Shown here: positions 20,101-30,400 of the stretch, piece by piece
How positions within the stretch are numbered: the stretch's first letter is position 1
How the letters are laid out: every line of letters begins with the position of its first letter
NCBI GenBank assembly: GCA_030063045.1
Contig: JAQSEB010000041.1
Location: 62,001 to 126,000, forward strand
Source: Pratylenchus scribneri
Taxonomy: Eukaryota > Nematoda > Chromadorea > Rhabditida > Pratylenchidae
Direction: 5' to 3'
Length of the DNA: 64,000 nucleotides
The notes under the pieces: generated by a model
Seen by the model: only the letters and a program-made list of their open reading frames with translations
Databases searched by the model: none
Told to the model about the DNA's origin: nothing
Made by a program: the position numbers and the translations under genes

Positions 20101-20650
20101 GATGTGGCAATCCGGAAAGTTTGGCCGGTTTATAACAAATGAATGTGTCTATGTTGAGTTGGGTGACCGCGTCATTCTGCAAAAATAATTGGGATGAGAT
20201 TATGATCTAATAAAATGTTAAAATAATTAAAAGGGTTTAAGGGTTTATCCCACACATCACATTCACAAACCAAATATACCCAAAATTGGATAGAGTTGGT
20301 CAAGACGCATTGAATGGTATATAATTGGTTTTAAACGTTTAAACTACATTTTGATTTTTGGTTAAAAAGCAAGTTAGAATTGGTTAAACCCAACCAAAAC
20401 ATAATCAAATGATGCGTATGGTATTTAGGAGATCTAACGATTGGGAAATGGTTTTGGGGTCTAGCGTCTATGTTCTAGGATAAATTTTTAAACTGTTAAA
20501 CTTCTTGAAAATTAAATACTTTATTCAAAACATTTCTAAATATTTCCATTTTATTTATTAAAAGCTTACCTCTTCCGGAGAAGCATTTTCCCATTGCCGT
20601 CCATCAAATGATTCATAATTTGTCCCAATATTTTCATTTCTTGAGGACAT
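11109..20650 (-). CDS. sbno-1: Strawberry notch-type helicase (SBNO/let-765), C-terminus missing
   Basis: Fifteen exons join in phase to 956 aa: 20650-20570, 20176-20018, 19967-19862, 19258-19049, 18371-18093, 17564-17428, 17025-16885, 16315-15940, 15202-14948, 14407-14259, 13937-13728, 12962-12651, 12607-12536, 11600-11513, 11404-11109. The DExH helicase core is clear: Walker [10 protein letters not shown] (118-126), DECH (234-237), 'YASATGA', then an acidic Ser/Glu linker, '[10 protein letters not shown]' and the C-terminal helicase motif [10 protein letters not shown] (near 859). Known role: a nuclear co-regulator in Notch and EGF signalling. The family normally has about 300 more residues after this point. 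Here the frame stops at TAG 11109, right after AAAG|GTGGGT, which looks like a splice donor, so the last exons are lost or lie outside. The first exon follows an acceptor-like site, so a further 5' exon or trans-splicing is possible. Confidence 0.9.
11858..12275. mobile_element. Fold-back element with 9-bp target duplication (MULE-like)
   Basis: Two arms of about 150 bases, each built of subrepeats around GGTCAGTACGGAAA, are inverted around a loop at about 12010-12120. The direct repeat CCCAGAAAG flanks the element at 11849-11857 and 12276-12284. A 9-base duplication is usual for Mutator-like elements. It lies in an intron of the helicase gene. Confidence 0.7.
13013..13690. repeat. MITE family M47 copy, split by a nested insertion
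   Basis: The two halves of the dispersed M47 repeat (bases 13013-13192 and 13606-13690) are separated by another element. It lies in the intron between helicase exons 12962 and 13728. Confidence 0.65.
13193..13605. mobile_element. Nested element with CATACATGCGCT inverted ends
   Basis: Starts with CATACATGCGCTGG and ends with CCAAGCGCATGTATG, a near-perfect inverted pair of 12 bases. Diverged 8-base flanks (GGTTAAAC and GGTTACCC) could be a target duplication. A run of 11 G follows the left end. It interrupts an M47 copy. Confidence 0.5.
13957..14245. repeat. AT tandem repeat in helicase intron
   Basis: About ten degenerate copies of a 20-25 base unit built on AAATTGAATTTTAAATAAAA, filling one intron. 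Confidence 0.75.
15590..15810 (+). repeat. Two tRNA-like SINE fragments
   Basis: Two copies of a tRNA T-arm-like pol III box B (GTGTTCGAATCC at about 15633 and GGGTTCGAATCC at about 15768). Each follows a GCAAAATT(T/C)AGG stretch and is followed within 20 bases by a T-run that could end pol III transcription. They lie in a helicase intron. Confidence 0.5.
17590..18050. repeat. MITE family M47 copy with four 47-bp units
   Basis: A member of the dispersed M47 family (first half ends near 17740) followed by four near-identical 47-base units starting near 17753, 17800, 17847 and 17894. Each unit includes AAAATGTGGTTTAAACC and CCCTTTAATTGTTGACC. It lies in a helicase intron. Confidence 0.85.
20222..20480. 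repeat. MITE family M47 copy, no minisatellite expansion
   Basis: A short member with both outer parts of the family but no repeated 47-base units, in the first intron of the helicase gene. Confidence 0.7.
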
Positions 20651-21275
20651 GGATTTGTTTGAATTCTGGAAAACAATAATTTATAGTCTGTATTCATTGC
20701 AAATTTATTAAAATGATGATGTTTGGTTTTCATTTTTTAAAAACCACTCTCGTCTGCGGAAAAGTTTAATCTTGAATGAACATTGGAGGGTCGGGAAAAA
20801 TGAGAAATGAATGAATGGGTTTTGCGTAGTGGAATGGGGAAGTGGATGGCGAATGGCGATGGATGGCGGGCGATGGCGAAATTTCCGACGAAGCCAAAAA
20901 TCGACGCCGCTTTTTTGGTTAGAGTTAAACAACAATTGATTTCATAGATAAGGAAAATAGAGAAATAGAATGGTAAAATGGACGAGATGAGATGAAAACA
21001 AAAGTGATAAAATTGGATAAATTGTCATCTTAGATATTTTATTTTTTGTGTTTTAGATGTTTCCAAAATATCTAACACTTTTACGCCTCGCTTCGCTTCG
21101 ATTTCGGTTTTTTGAAAACCTAAAAAGCTTCAAAAAAATTATGGGTTTATGGGTGGAAATCGGGTTTAAATTTACCTGTTATTTCGTGGATATTATTTTT
21201 AAGAATGATTTTGTTTATAATTTACAAAAAATCATCTTATTTATTCAACAAATTTACAGAAAAAAAAAGCAAAAA
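20651..21275. promoter_or_regulatory. Divergent promoter region between helicase and SET8 genes
   Basis: About 620 bases separate the two opposite starts. Includes a run of GGATGGCGAATGGCGATGG-like short repeats (20810-20890), which is G-rich against the AT background. No TATA box stands out. An acceptor-like TTTACAG occurs 17 bases before the SET8 ATG. Confidence 0.4.
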
Positions 21276-22411
21276 ATGCTCGGAAAAGTTGCAGAGAAAA
21301 AACTCCGTAAAGGTCGTCGTAGGTCCTCTTCCACACAATCACATCTTAAAGATACAAGGTTAACACAAACTTTTCAAATTAAAATGACCAATTATTTAGC
21401 AATATATCAAACAAGCACAGAAATTCCGCTGAAAATGTTGCGGAAGATCACAAAATCACTGAATACTTTTTGGTCCGCCGGAGCAAGCGAAAGACTGCCA
21501 AGGAAATTGAGGTCCAAAAATCAGATTTACATCCACCAATCCAATAATTTTAAGGATGACAACATGAAATATATTCAACATTTGATTAAAACCGGCTCAA
21601 CCGAGGAATTTTTGGAAATTTACACGGATGAGGTCAAAGGTCGGGGCATTCGAGCGTTGAAGCCTTTTCGAAAGGGCGAATTTGTTGTTGAGTACAAAGG
21701 TTTAAATTTAATTTATTAAATTAAAAATGCAAAATTTAGGCGAGATCATCCCATCAAAGAAGGCTCAAATTCGTGAGGAGGAATATTCAAAAAATGAGGC
21801 CATTGGCTCCTACATGTATTATTTCAAGCATCGCAATGTGGAATATTGTGTGGATGCCACCGAAGAAACACCGTTCAAGGGTCGTCTCATAAATCATAGC
21901 TATTTACGGCCAAACCTGAAGACACGGGTTTGTGATTTTAGCAATAAAATTTTTTGAAAATTTTGACCCGAAACTCAAGGTTTTTGACCAAAATTCATTA
22001 ATCTTAAGGTTTTTGGGCCAAAATAATTTAATCAAGGTTTTTTGACCAAATTTAATTAATCCTAAGGTTTTTTGGATAAAATTAATTAATCTTTAGGTTT
22101 TTGACCAAAATTAATTAATTTAAGGTTTAAATTCATTAATCTTTAGGTTTTTGGGCCTAAAATTCATCAATCTTTAGGTTTTTGACCAAAATTCATTAAT
22201 CTTAAGGTTTTTGACCAAAATTTATTCTAAATTATCGCAAAAAATGTTTAAAAAATTTACTTAAAATTTTCAGATCCTCGACTTTGGAAGGAGTTTCCAC
22301 CTTGTGCTTGTGGCCAAGAGGGACATTGAAATTGGCGAAGAGTTATTGTATGATTATGGCGAACGACGCCCGGATGTGGTTGCCCAAAATCCATGGCTAC
22401 TCAGCTCATAA
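21276..22411 (+). CDS. set-1: Histone H4K20 monomethyltransferase, SET8/PR-Set7 type
   Basis: Exons 21276-21699, 21740-21927 and 22274-22411 join in phase to 249 aa. The SET domain fills the C-terminal half: 'GRGIRALKPFRKGEFVVEY', then 'GSYMYYFKHRNVEYCVDAT', the pseudoknot motif RLINHS, and ELLYDYGERR with the catalytic tyrosines. It ends NPWLLSS, and the arrangement is that of SET8/KMT5A without a post-SET zinc site. Known role: monomethylation of lysine 20 of histone H4, for chromosome condensation and, in C. elegans, dosage compensation. The N-terminal 100 residues are basic and poorly conserved. The second intron (346 bases) holds a short tandem repeat of 'CTTAAGGTTTTTGACC' type. ATG 21276 was chosen since upstream codons in the same frame look random and AT-rich. 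Confidence 0.9.
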
Positions 22412-23114
22412 TTTTTTTTCCACCAAAGCCAATAGCCAAAACCAGCCTTTTAACCTTTCTTTCAATCCTCCACCAGCTACCACCGTTTTCCGAAAGATAC
22501 TCAACAATTCGCTTATATTTCCATTTTATTTATTTATAAATATTTGAATTTTGAACCTCATTTATGCTTCATTTTTTCGGATAAAATTTATTTTAACTTT
22601 TTTTTTCAATTTTCATTTATTGATTACATTTTTTATTTTTATACCTCATATTTTAAATATAATTTGCACTTTTAAATATTTATGAATAAATGAGAAATAT
22701 TTTTTACCTAAATAGTAGTTTTTGACTTCTAATAAATCAGAAAGCAGTTTTAAACTCTAAAAACCTTATACCATTTTGTAGGTCTCATCGAGATGCATCG
22801 AATGGTATAAAAAATGTCCAGGTTTTTTGACCCAAAATTAAAGAGTAAAACCAAATACTGGAAAAATGGTTTAAACGGTTTAATACCCTTTAATTTTGGG
22901 CCAAAACTTGACATTTTATATACCATTCGATGCGTCTCGATGAGATCTACAAAATTGTATAAAATTTGTAGGGTCTAAAACTGGTTTCTGATTTATTAGA
23001 AGTCAAAAGCTATTTTAAGATAAGTAAAATAGTAACCAACTAAAAATAGCAACAAATTTTAAATTAATTTATAAATTTTAAATAATTCCAGCAGAAAATT
23101 TTGTGCTAATAAAT
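22412..23114. other. Spacer between SET8 and LigD-like genes
   Basis: AT-rich; holds the fold-back at 22716-23015 and an acceptor-like AATTCCAG at 23084-23091, 23 bases before the LigD-like ATG. That site fits either a cis intron from an unseen 5' exon or trans-splicing. Confidence 0.5.
22716..23015. repeat. Fold-back element, family F2
   Basis: Arms starting with TTTTTGACTTCTAATAAATC and ending with its inverse (GATTTATTAGAAGTCAAAAG). Inner parts around GAGATGCATCGAATGG are also inverted. Relatives at 54652-54800 and 59666-59955. Confidence 0.75.
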
Positions 23115-26100
23115 ATGGAACATGATAAACGCGACGAAATTGCGGGCGTAAAATTAACAAATTCTGGCCGAATCTATTTCCAAGAAAATTCAATCACAAA
23201 AGCGGATTTGGCCGCCTATTATGAACGTGTTTCGGCCAAAATGTTACCATTGGTAAATTTTGATTTCATTAAAATGAAAAATTTATTGCATTGCAGGTGA
23301 ATAACCGGATTCTGAGCATGGTCCGTTGTCCAAGTGGTCTTCAAGGTCAAAAATTTTACGAAAAGCATGCAAAAAATTTTCCGCCGGCCATGAAAGTTGT
23401 TCAACTTGTTGAGAAGGGAGGACACAAAAAACCATTCGGTGGGTAAAATATTGGGAAATATTCCAAAAAATTTAATCGATTTATGTATTAAGCATGCGTC
23501 GATGGACTTGGCTCAATTGTTGCTGCAGTCCAAATGGGCACGCTGGAATTTCACATTTGGGGTTCACAATCGGATGATTTGGAAAGGCCCGATCGAATTG
23601 TGATGGGTGAGTTGCGGACCAAAAAAATAATCAATATTCTATATTATTAATTTTTCCATGAATTATTGAATTTAATTAGAGTAGTCCAAATTCATTTTGC
23701 AAAGGTATCTGTTTTAAAATCCAATTTTCGATTTTTAAAAATGTCGGTTTAGTTTTCTTTTAATCTATTTTTTATTTCATATATTTTCTGAAACCGGGAC
23801 CGTCTTTTGACTACACTTAAATTACTCAAAAATTTACATCTAAAATATCTTCATTCCTAGGCCTTATACTTTAAATATGAGAAAATATTAAAGCCTAAAT
23901 TTGGAGATAGAATTGGCTTATAAATTAGACGGAATTTTCAATTGTAATTTAGTGTAATTGTAATTGCGATTGTAATTGTAATTGAGATTGTAATTGTAAT
24001 TGCGATTGTAATTGTAATTGCGATTGTAATTGTAATTTGCGATTGTAATTGTAATTGCGATTGTAATTGCGATTGTAATTGTAATTGTAATTGCGATTGT
24101 AATTGTAATTTGCGATTGTATTGTAATTGGAATTTCGATTGTAATTGTAATTGCGATTGTAATTGTAATTGCGATTGTAATTGTAATTTGCGATTGTAAT
24201 TGTAATTTGCGATTGTAATTGTAATTGCGATTGTAATTGTAATTTGCGATTGTAATTGTAATTGTAATTTGCGATTGTAATTGTAATTGTAATTGCGATT
24301 GTATTGTAATTGGAATTTCGATTGTAATTGTAATTGTAATTTGCGATTGTAATTGTAATTGGAATTTCGATTGTAATTGTAATTGCGATTGTAATTGCGA
24401 TTGTAATTATAATTGTAATTGCGATTGTAATTGTAATTTGCGATTGTAATTGTAATTTGCGATTGTAATTGTAATTGCGATTGTAATTGTAATTTGCGAT
24501 TGTAATTGTAATCGAGATTGTAATTGTAATTGCGATTGTAATTGTAATTGCGTGTAATTGCGATTGTAATTGTAATTTACGATTATAATTGTAATTGCGA
24601 TTGTAATTGTAATTGCGATTGTAATTGTAATTGCGATTGTAATTGTAATTGCGATTGTAATTGTAATTGCGATTGTAATTGTAATTGCGATTGTAATTGT
24701 AATTGCGATTGTAATTGTAATTGCGATTGTAATCAGGGCTGCCAGATGGTTTTTCGCTTTGGGGGGCATTTTGGTATAAAAAAGGGGGCATTTTCGCTAA
24801 AAAGGGGGCATTTTGGGGGGCAGTTTTAAAAAGTGCCAAAATGCGAAAATTTTTGCCAATAATGGCCGCGCAGCGAAAAATTAGACCAAAAAATTGCCGC
24901 GCAGCGAAAAATTTTGAAGAAAATGACCCATTTGGGGAAAATTTTGAAGAAAAATGACCCATTTGGGGAAAATTTTAACAAAAAATCAAAAGGGGGCATT
25001 TGGGGGGCAACTCGGCTCGGGGGGCAAAAAAGGGGGCAAAATCCTAAAAAGGGGGCAAATGCCCCCCGTGGGTGGGTATTCTGGCAGCCCTGATTGTAAT
25101 TGTAATTGCGATTGTAATTGTAATTGCGATTGTAATTGTAATTTGCGATTGTAATTGTAATTTGCGATTGTAATTGTAATTTGCGATTGTAATTGTAATT
25201 TGCGATTGTAATTGTAATTTGCGATTGTAATTGTAATTGATATTGTATTTAAAAAGAGAACAATTTGGTGTTTAATGGTTTAAAAAATTACCAATTTTCG
25301 AAAAATAAAATTCTGGATAAAATCAATGATTTTACTTTTACATTTTATTGATTATAATTTCATTATTATTCCTTCACAGATATTGACCCAGGGGACGAAG
25401 TCACATTTGGCCAAGTGAAAGAGGCAGCATTCGAAATCCGTGACAAAATGTTGAAGTCATTGGGACTGAAGACTGTGCCATTGTTGACCGGCGGAAAAGG
25501 AATTCATGTGATTGCTCCATTGGTGATAAAAAAAAATACAAAAAATTAATTCTAATTTTGAATTAATTGTGAAAGGTGCCAAAAGCGAAATGGCCAGAAA
25601 TTACGGAAATAACGCGACGAATTGCAGTGGAAATGGAGAAGGAAAATCCCGAAAAATACATTTCAAAATCAGTGAAAGCAAAAAGGTGGGAATTTTTAAA
25701 TATTAAAAATTGAAGTATTAATTTGATTTAGGAAGGGTCTAATGTACATTGACTATTTGCGCAATGCTCGTGGGGCAACCGGTAATTTTTAATTATTTTT
25801 TTTTAAATTTTTAATTATTTTTAAAAATTTTTAAATAATTTTTCAAAATTTTTTCATTTATTTTTTAAATTAATTTTTTCAATTATTTTCTTCATTTTTT
25901 TTTATTTTTTCAAAATTTTTAAGATAATTTTTCAAATTTTTTCAATTGCTTTTTAAAATTTTTTAATTTAATTTTTAATAATTTTTTAAATTTTTTCATT
26001 TATTTTTTAAATTAATTTTTTCCATTATTTTCTTCATTTTTTTTTTATTTTTTCAAAATTTTTAAGATAATTTTTCAAATTTTTTTCAATTTTTTTTAAA

Positions 26101-26659
26101 AATTTTTTAATTTAATTTTTCAATTATTTTTAAAATTTTTGCAATTATTTTTAGTTATTTTTTAGTAATTTTTCAATTATTTTTTAAATTAATTTTTCCA
26201 TTTTTAGCAATCGCACCATATTCTACAAGAGCGCGAAATGGGGCTCCGGTGGCAGCGCCCGTGTCTTGGGATGAGTTGAAGAATATCGACGCACCAAATG
26301 TTTATAACATTCAGGTAGAAAAATGGAATATTATATTTGGGGAATAAAATTTGCTCAAAAATAAAATTTTAGTTTTTAAATTTAGTCGGGAAAAATTTAA
26401 ATGAAATAATTTTTATGAATGATTACCAAAAGCCACAAAATAGACAAAAATCAGCGGCAGTTTTTCGATTTTTTGGCCATAAATTTCTGGCCAATTTAAA
26501 CTGTGATCCAAACATTTTAATGTCAAAATTTTATATAAAAAAGGAAATTAATCAATTAATTAATTAATTAATTAATTTTATTCTTTTTAGAATATGATGG
26601 AACGAATCAAGGAGAAAGATCCATGGGAGGAAAGCTACAATTGGAAGCAGTCAATTTGA
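23115..26659 (+). CDS. Bacterial LigD-type polymerase/primase domain with seven introns
   Basis: Exons 23115-23252, 23297-23438, 23493-23606, 25380-25522, 25576-25685, 25732-25781, 26208-26314 and 26591-26659 join in phase to 290 aa. The protein matches the LigD polymerase domain from end to end: 'SITKADLAAYYERV' (26-39), 'VRCPSGLQGQKFYEKH' (55-70), 'QMGTLEFHIW' with H114, the metal motif DIDP (D132, D134), 'LTGGKGIHV' (167-175), 'YIDYLRNARGAT' with the third acidic residue D223, 'PYSTRARNGAPVAAP' and 'DPWE' near the end. Known role of the bacterial domain: adding nucleotides or ribonucleotides at breaks during end joining. No ligase or nuclease domain follows, so it is a stand-alone version. 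Seven spliceosomal introns and flanking animal genes exclude simple bacterial contamination. All active-site residues are kept, which suggests selection. Confidence 0.9.
23942..25250. repeat. 18-bp satellite array, interrupted by a hAT-like MITE
   Basis: About 50 copies of TGCGATTGTAATTGTAAT with small variants, in intron 3 of the LigD-like gene. It is split at 24734-25092. On the minus strand it reads as endless Asn-Tyr-Asn-Arg codons, which is not a real protein. Confidence 0.92.
24734..25092. mobile_element. Non-autonomous hAT-like MITE with 8-bp target duplication
   Basis: Perfect 13-base inverted ends: CAGGGCTGCCAGA at the left and TCTGGCAGCCCTG at the right. The direct repeat ATTGTAAT flanks at 24726-24733 and 25093-25100. 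Length 359 bases, no coding frame. The inside has GGGGGCATTTT repeats and the motif GCCGCGCAGCGAAAAATT, shared with the element at 55075. The 8-base duplication and CAGGG ends are hAT features. It inserted into the satellite. Confidence 0.9.
25790..26200. repeat. T-rich low-complexity stretch in LigD-like intron 6
   Basis: Repeating TTTTTAAATT-type sequence, with one block of about 130 bases present twice (near 25845 and 25990). No coding signal. Confidence 0.7.
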
Positions 26660-27470
26660 CGTCAAAATAAATAAACCACCAAAAAATTGGAAGAAATAAT
26701 TTATTCAAATATGAAAAATTGTTTTTCATTGAAATTGTATCAATTTTTGAAAACTTCTCAATATCATCCCAAAAATCTCATTCATTTTTTAAATCTTCCC
26801 AATATTTTGTCAACTTTTCATGTTTACCATGTAAACTATAAAATTCTCAATTTTCCAATGCATAAAATCTTTTCAATCGAATAAAATGAATGACACGACC
26901 AAAAATATGAACCTAATAGCTAATACTAGTTAGGTTTTGACACAATTAAAAAATAAAAATAAGTTCAAAATTCATCCTTGACGGATTTGTGAGTAAATTC
27001 AGGAATTTACTAGAGGGTACTTGTCAGTTATCTATAGGCATTGAAAAAAATGAAGGGTCCGAATTAAGGATGATTATGATTATAGGGTTAGGGATAGTGT
27101 TTAACGCTAGGGTTGCTGAGGATTATCCGAAATCCGATCCATAGATTTTTGCCCTACCAAAATCCGAAATTTATCATTTTTAGTTAATTTTTAGCCTAAA
27201 TTTTGCTTTATCATGGCCATTTTTAGCTTCACAATTTCACTCAGATAAAAAATGTCACTAATTCATTATTCGAATACATAGAAAAAAAGAATTCCCCCAA
27301 AGAGCCTAAAAGTTAAACGTTCTCCTAGCCAAAAAAAATCTGCGACTAGGATCCAAAAATAATTACTTTTTAATATTAAAATTTATAAACAGCCGAAATC
27401 TATTTTAGCTTTTATTCATTCATTAATTACAAATTAATTTGGGGCAGTATGAATTTTTCATTTCAATTTT
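26660..27470. other. Convergent intergenic spacer
   Basis: Between the stops of the LigD-like gene (+) and the TMEM131 gene (-). AATAAA at about 26669 is a likely poly(A) signal of the LigD-like gene. I see nothing else in it. Confidence 0.5.
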
Positions 27471-30400
27471 TCACATGTTAGAATTGTTTTGGGGCCAATC
27501 TTCTTCATCCTCAAATAATCCAATTGGCTTCCAAATGGGATCATTGATGTTGAAAAGAAATGTAGCTGCCGGCTGTGGTTGTACTTTTTGCTGCCTCATT
27601 TTTGACAATTCATGGCCTGGAGGCTTTTGATGTTGATGATGGCTTTTTTCGGGCGAAGGTGGTTTCCGTTCTGTCGGTGAAGAGGAATTCTGATCATTTT
27701 TTTCGAACCATTTTTCAATGTTTGGCGTCAAATCCGGTGGCATCGTGAGGATATCATCTTTTAAAAAAGCAAATTAAATATTTTTAAAAAATTATAATTA
27801 ATAGAGAAGAGGAAACGGATTTATTATAGGTTTTGACCTATTTTTGTATATTATATTTTGATTGGAAAAAGACAAAAATTATCTTTTTGAGTATTTATTT
27901 CATATTTTTGACATATTTTCTAAACCCTTTTTACCTATTTTTAGTACTTTTTGATGGAAAATTTCAATAGAAAAATACAATAAAAACCAAAAATTTGATA
28001 TTTTTAGGTTCCTGAGAAATATTTTGGCAAAATGGGAAAAAGGCAGCTATTTTGCAATCTAAAAATAAAGGTTTTGTTTACCTAACGTGTCGTACATTAA
28101 CACTTTTCTCAGTCTTTTCCGGTATTCGCATGTGAGCTGTTCAATGACTCGATCCAATTCAGATTGCTTCAAATAGGAAAAAAAATTGTTAATTTAATTT
28201 AATTCAAATTAAATAATTTATTTACTTCGCTTTCCACCACTATGCTCTTTTCCAAATTAGCCAACATTCCACCATTTCCATTCAATGGATCACCAAATAA
28301 TGTTGCTGAATTTTTAGCCAATTGATCGAACTCTTCATCCAAATTTCCTATAAAAAATTTATTGAAATTGTCGAAGATGCCAAAATGATTATAATGGTTA
28401 AAGAGGGTTTGGCCCACAAATTCACAAACCAAATATACCCAAAATTGGATAGAGCTGGTCAAAACGCATTGAATGGTATATAATTTGGTTATGGTTTGGT
28501 CAACAATTAATGGGTTTTAAACGGTTTAAACTGGTTTTGTTTTAGACCATTTAAACTGGTTTTGGTTTTAATTTATTTAAATTGGTTTTGCTTTTAATCT
28601 ATTTAACCGGTTTTAATCTTAAACCATTTAAATTTAAACTGGTTTTTAAATGGTTAAATCCGGTTTGGTTTTAAACAGTTTAATCCATTTTGGTTTTAAA
28701 CTATTTTTAAATTTTTATTTAAATCGGTTTGGTTTAAAACGGTTTAAACCCATTTTGATTTTTGGTTCAAAACTAAGTTAAAATTGATTAAACCCAGGCC
28801 AAAACCTAATCAAATGATGCGTCTTGACTCTTGATGCGATCTATCGATTGAATGATCTGGGATAAACCACTAAACCGCTTTTGGACATTCATTAAATTTA
28901 AGCCACACCTTTTTCCACAGTTTCATCCGCCCATTCCGGCAAATCACTGCTTTCACTTCCATCGCTCATCATCAATTCTTCCTCTTCTTCCTCCTCCTCT
29001 TCTTCTTTTGTTCCATTTTCATTATAGAACACTAATTTATCCTCTTCATCCCCGGCTAAACTGTATGAATTTTGCCAAGACGGCAATTTCTCATCGTCCG
29101 CATCTTCACTGTTTGTCCCACTTATTGTTTTGGTCACTTTGGCTTTAGGTTTGGGTGACGGTGGATGGAAAATTTCATCCTCTTCTTCTTCTTCCGCTTT
29201 GAATTTTCGTGAATTTTTCTGCTGCTTTTTAGTCCCATTTAAAGCCGAAAATGAGGGACTTGTTGTGGTAACTTTTTGAGATATTTCCAATGGATGATTG
29301 AAAATTTCATTCTCTTCTTCCTCTTCCGATTTTCTTTGATTTCCAATTTTCTGCTTTTTGGTCCCATTTAATGCCGAAATTGAAGAGGAGGAAGTCATTT
29401 CGGACGATGTACTTAAAGTGAATGGCAATTTTGTCTCCGTTTCAATGTAATTTGTCAATTTTCCTGGTGCCGTTTTTGCAATTTTCTCATTCTTTTGCTT
29501 TTCTTTTGAATCTTTTATTGTTTCATTGGCCAAAATTTGTTTAGTTTCCACTTTATTTGTTGTTTTTGCCGATGAAACATTTCGCATAAATAGTGGCAAA
29601 TTATTATTGCTCTCGATTTCTCCATCAAATTTCTTTTTGCGGCGTTGCTGCTGTTTCTTTCCACCATTCCCATTCAATATTTGTTGCTCACTAAATTAAA
29701 ATGAATTATTCAAATATTAAATTAAGGAAGCCCAAAACTCTAAAGATCTACAATCTCACAATCCTAAATATAAAAAACCAAAAGATTTAAACCAAAATAC
29801 TTACAGCCAAATATCTCAAAGTGGTTTTCCTCAGCAGATGTTCGATTTTTCATATGTTATGTTCCTGAGGATGGTAAATTCTAAGTTATACACCCCAGCA
29901 GGAGAAGTCGCCTAGGAGATCTACATCCAAAATGATCTACTACATTGGTTTTCTTGTTTTCCCAAATTTCCATTTTCGGAACTGTTCGATGTTTTTCAAT
30001 CCTCTGAATGTGCTATTCTAACCCCAAAACCTAAGCTAAACCTAAACAAAAATATTAGTTAGTCATTTGAGTCTTATTAGATCATTTGGGGTGAAGGTCT
30101 TCTCTGATTGGTACCAAAATGTAGACCAACCTGGATCGGGCAGCATAAACATCATCGCCAGTTGTGCTGCTACTCACCGAATCATCATTTAATGTTGTTG
30201 TTGATGAGGCATTTTGTTGATTCAAATCATAAATTCTATAAAAATAGACATTAAATTCAAAAAAAAAATAATTCCTATACCCAACAATATTTCTACAGAG
30301 AAAAATTTTGGGATTTTTGAGAAAAATTTCAAAAATTTTTTGAGAGAAAAAATTTTTTGCAATTTTTTGACGAAAAAAATTTTGAAATTTTTTGAGAGAA

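Noticed and set aside
23949..24962. A 337-codon minus-strand open frame of repeating Asn-Tyr-Asn-Arg, and companions in other frames
   Set aside because: It is the 18-bp satellite read as codons; all frames are open because the unit has a length divisible by three. It runs into the MITE.
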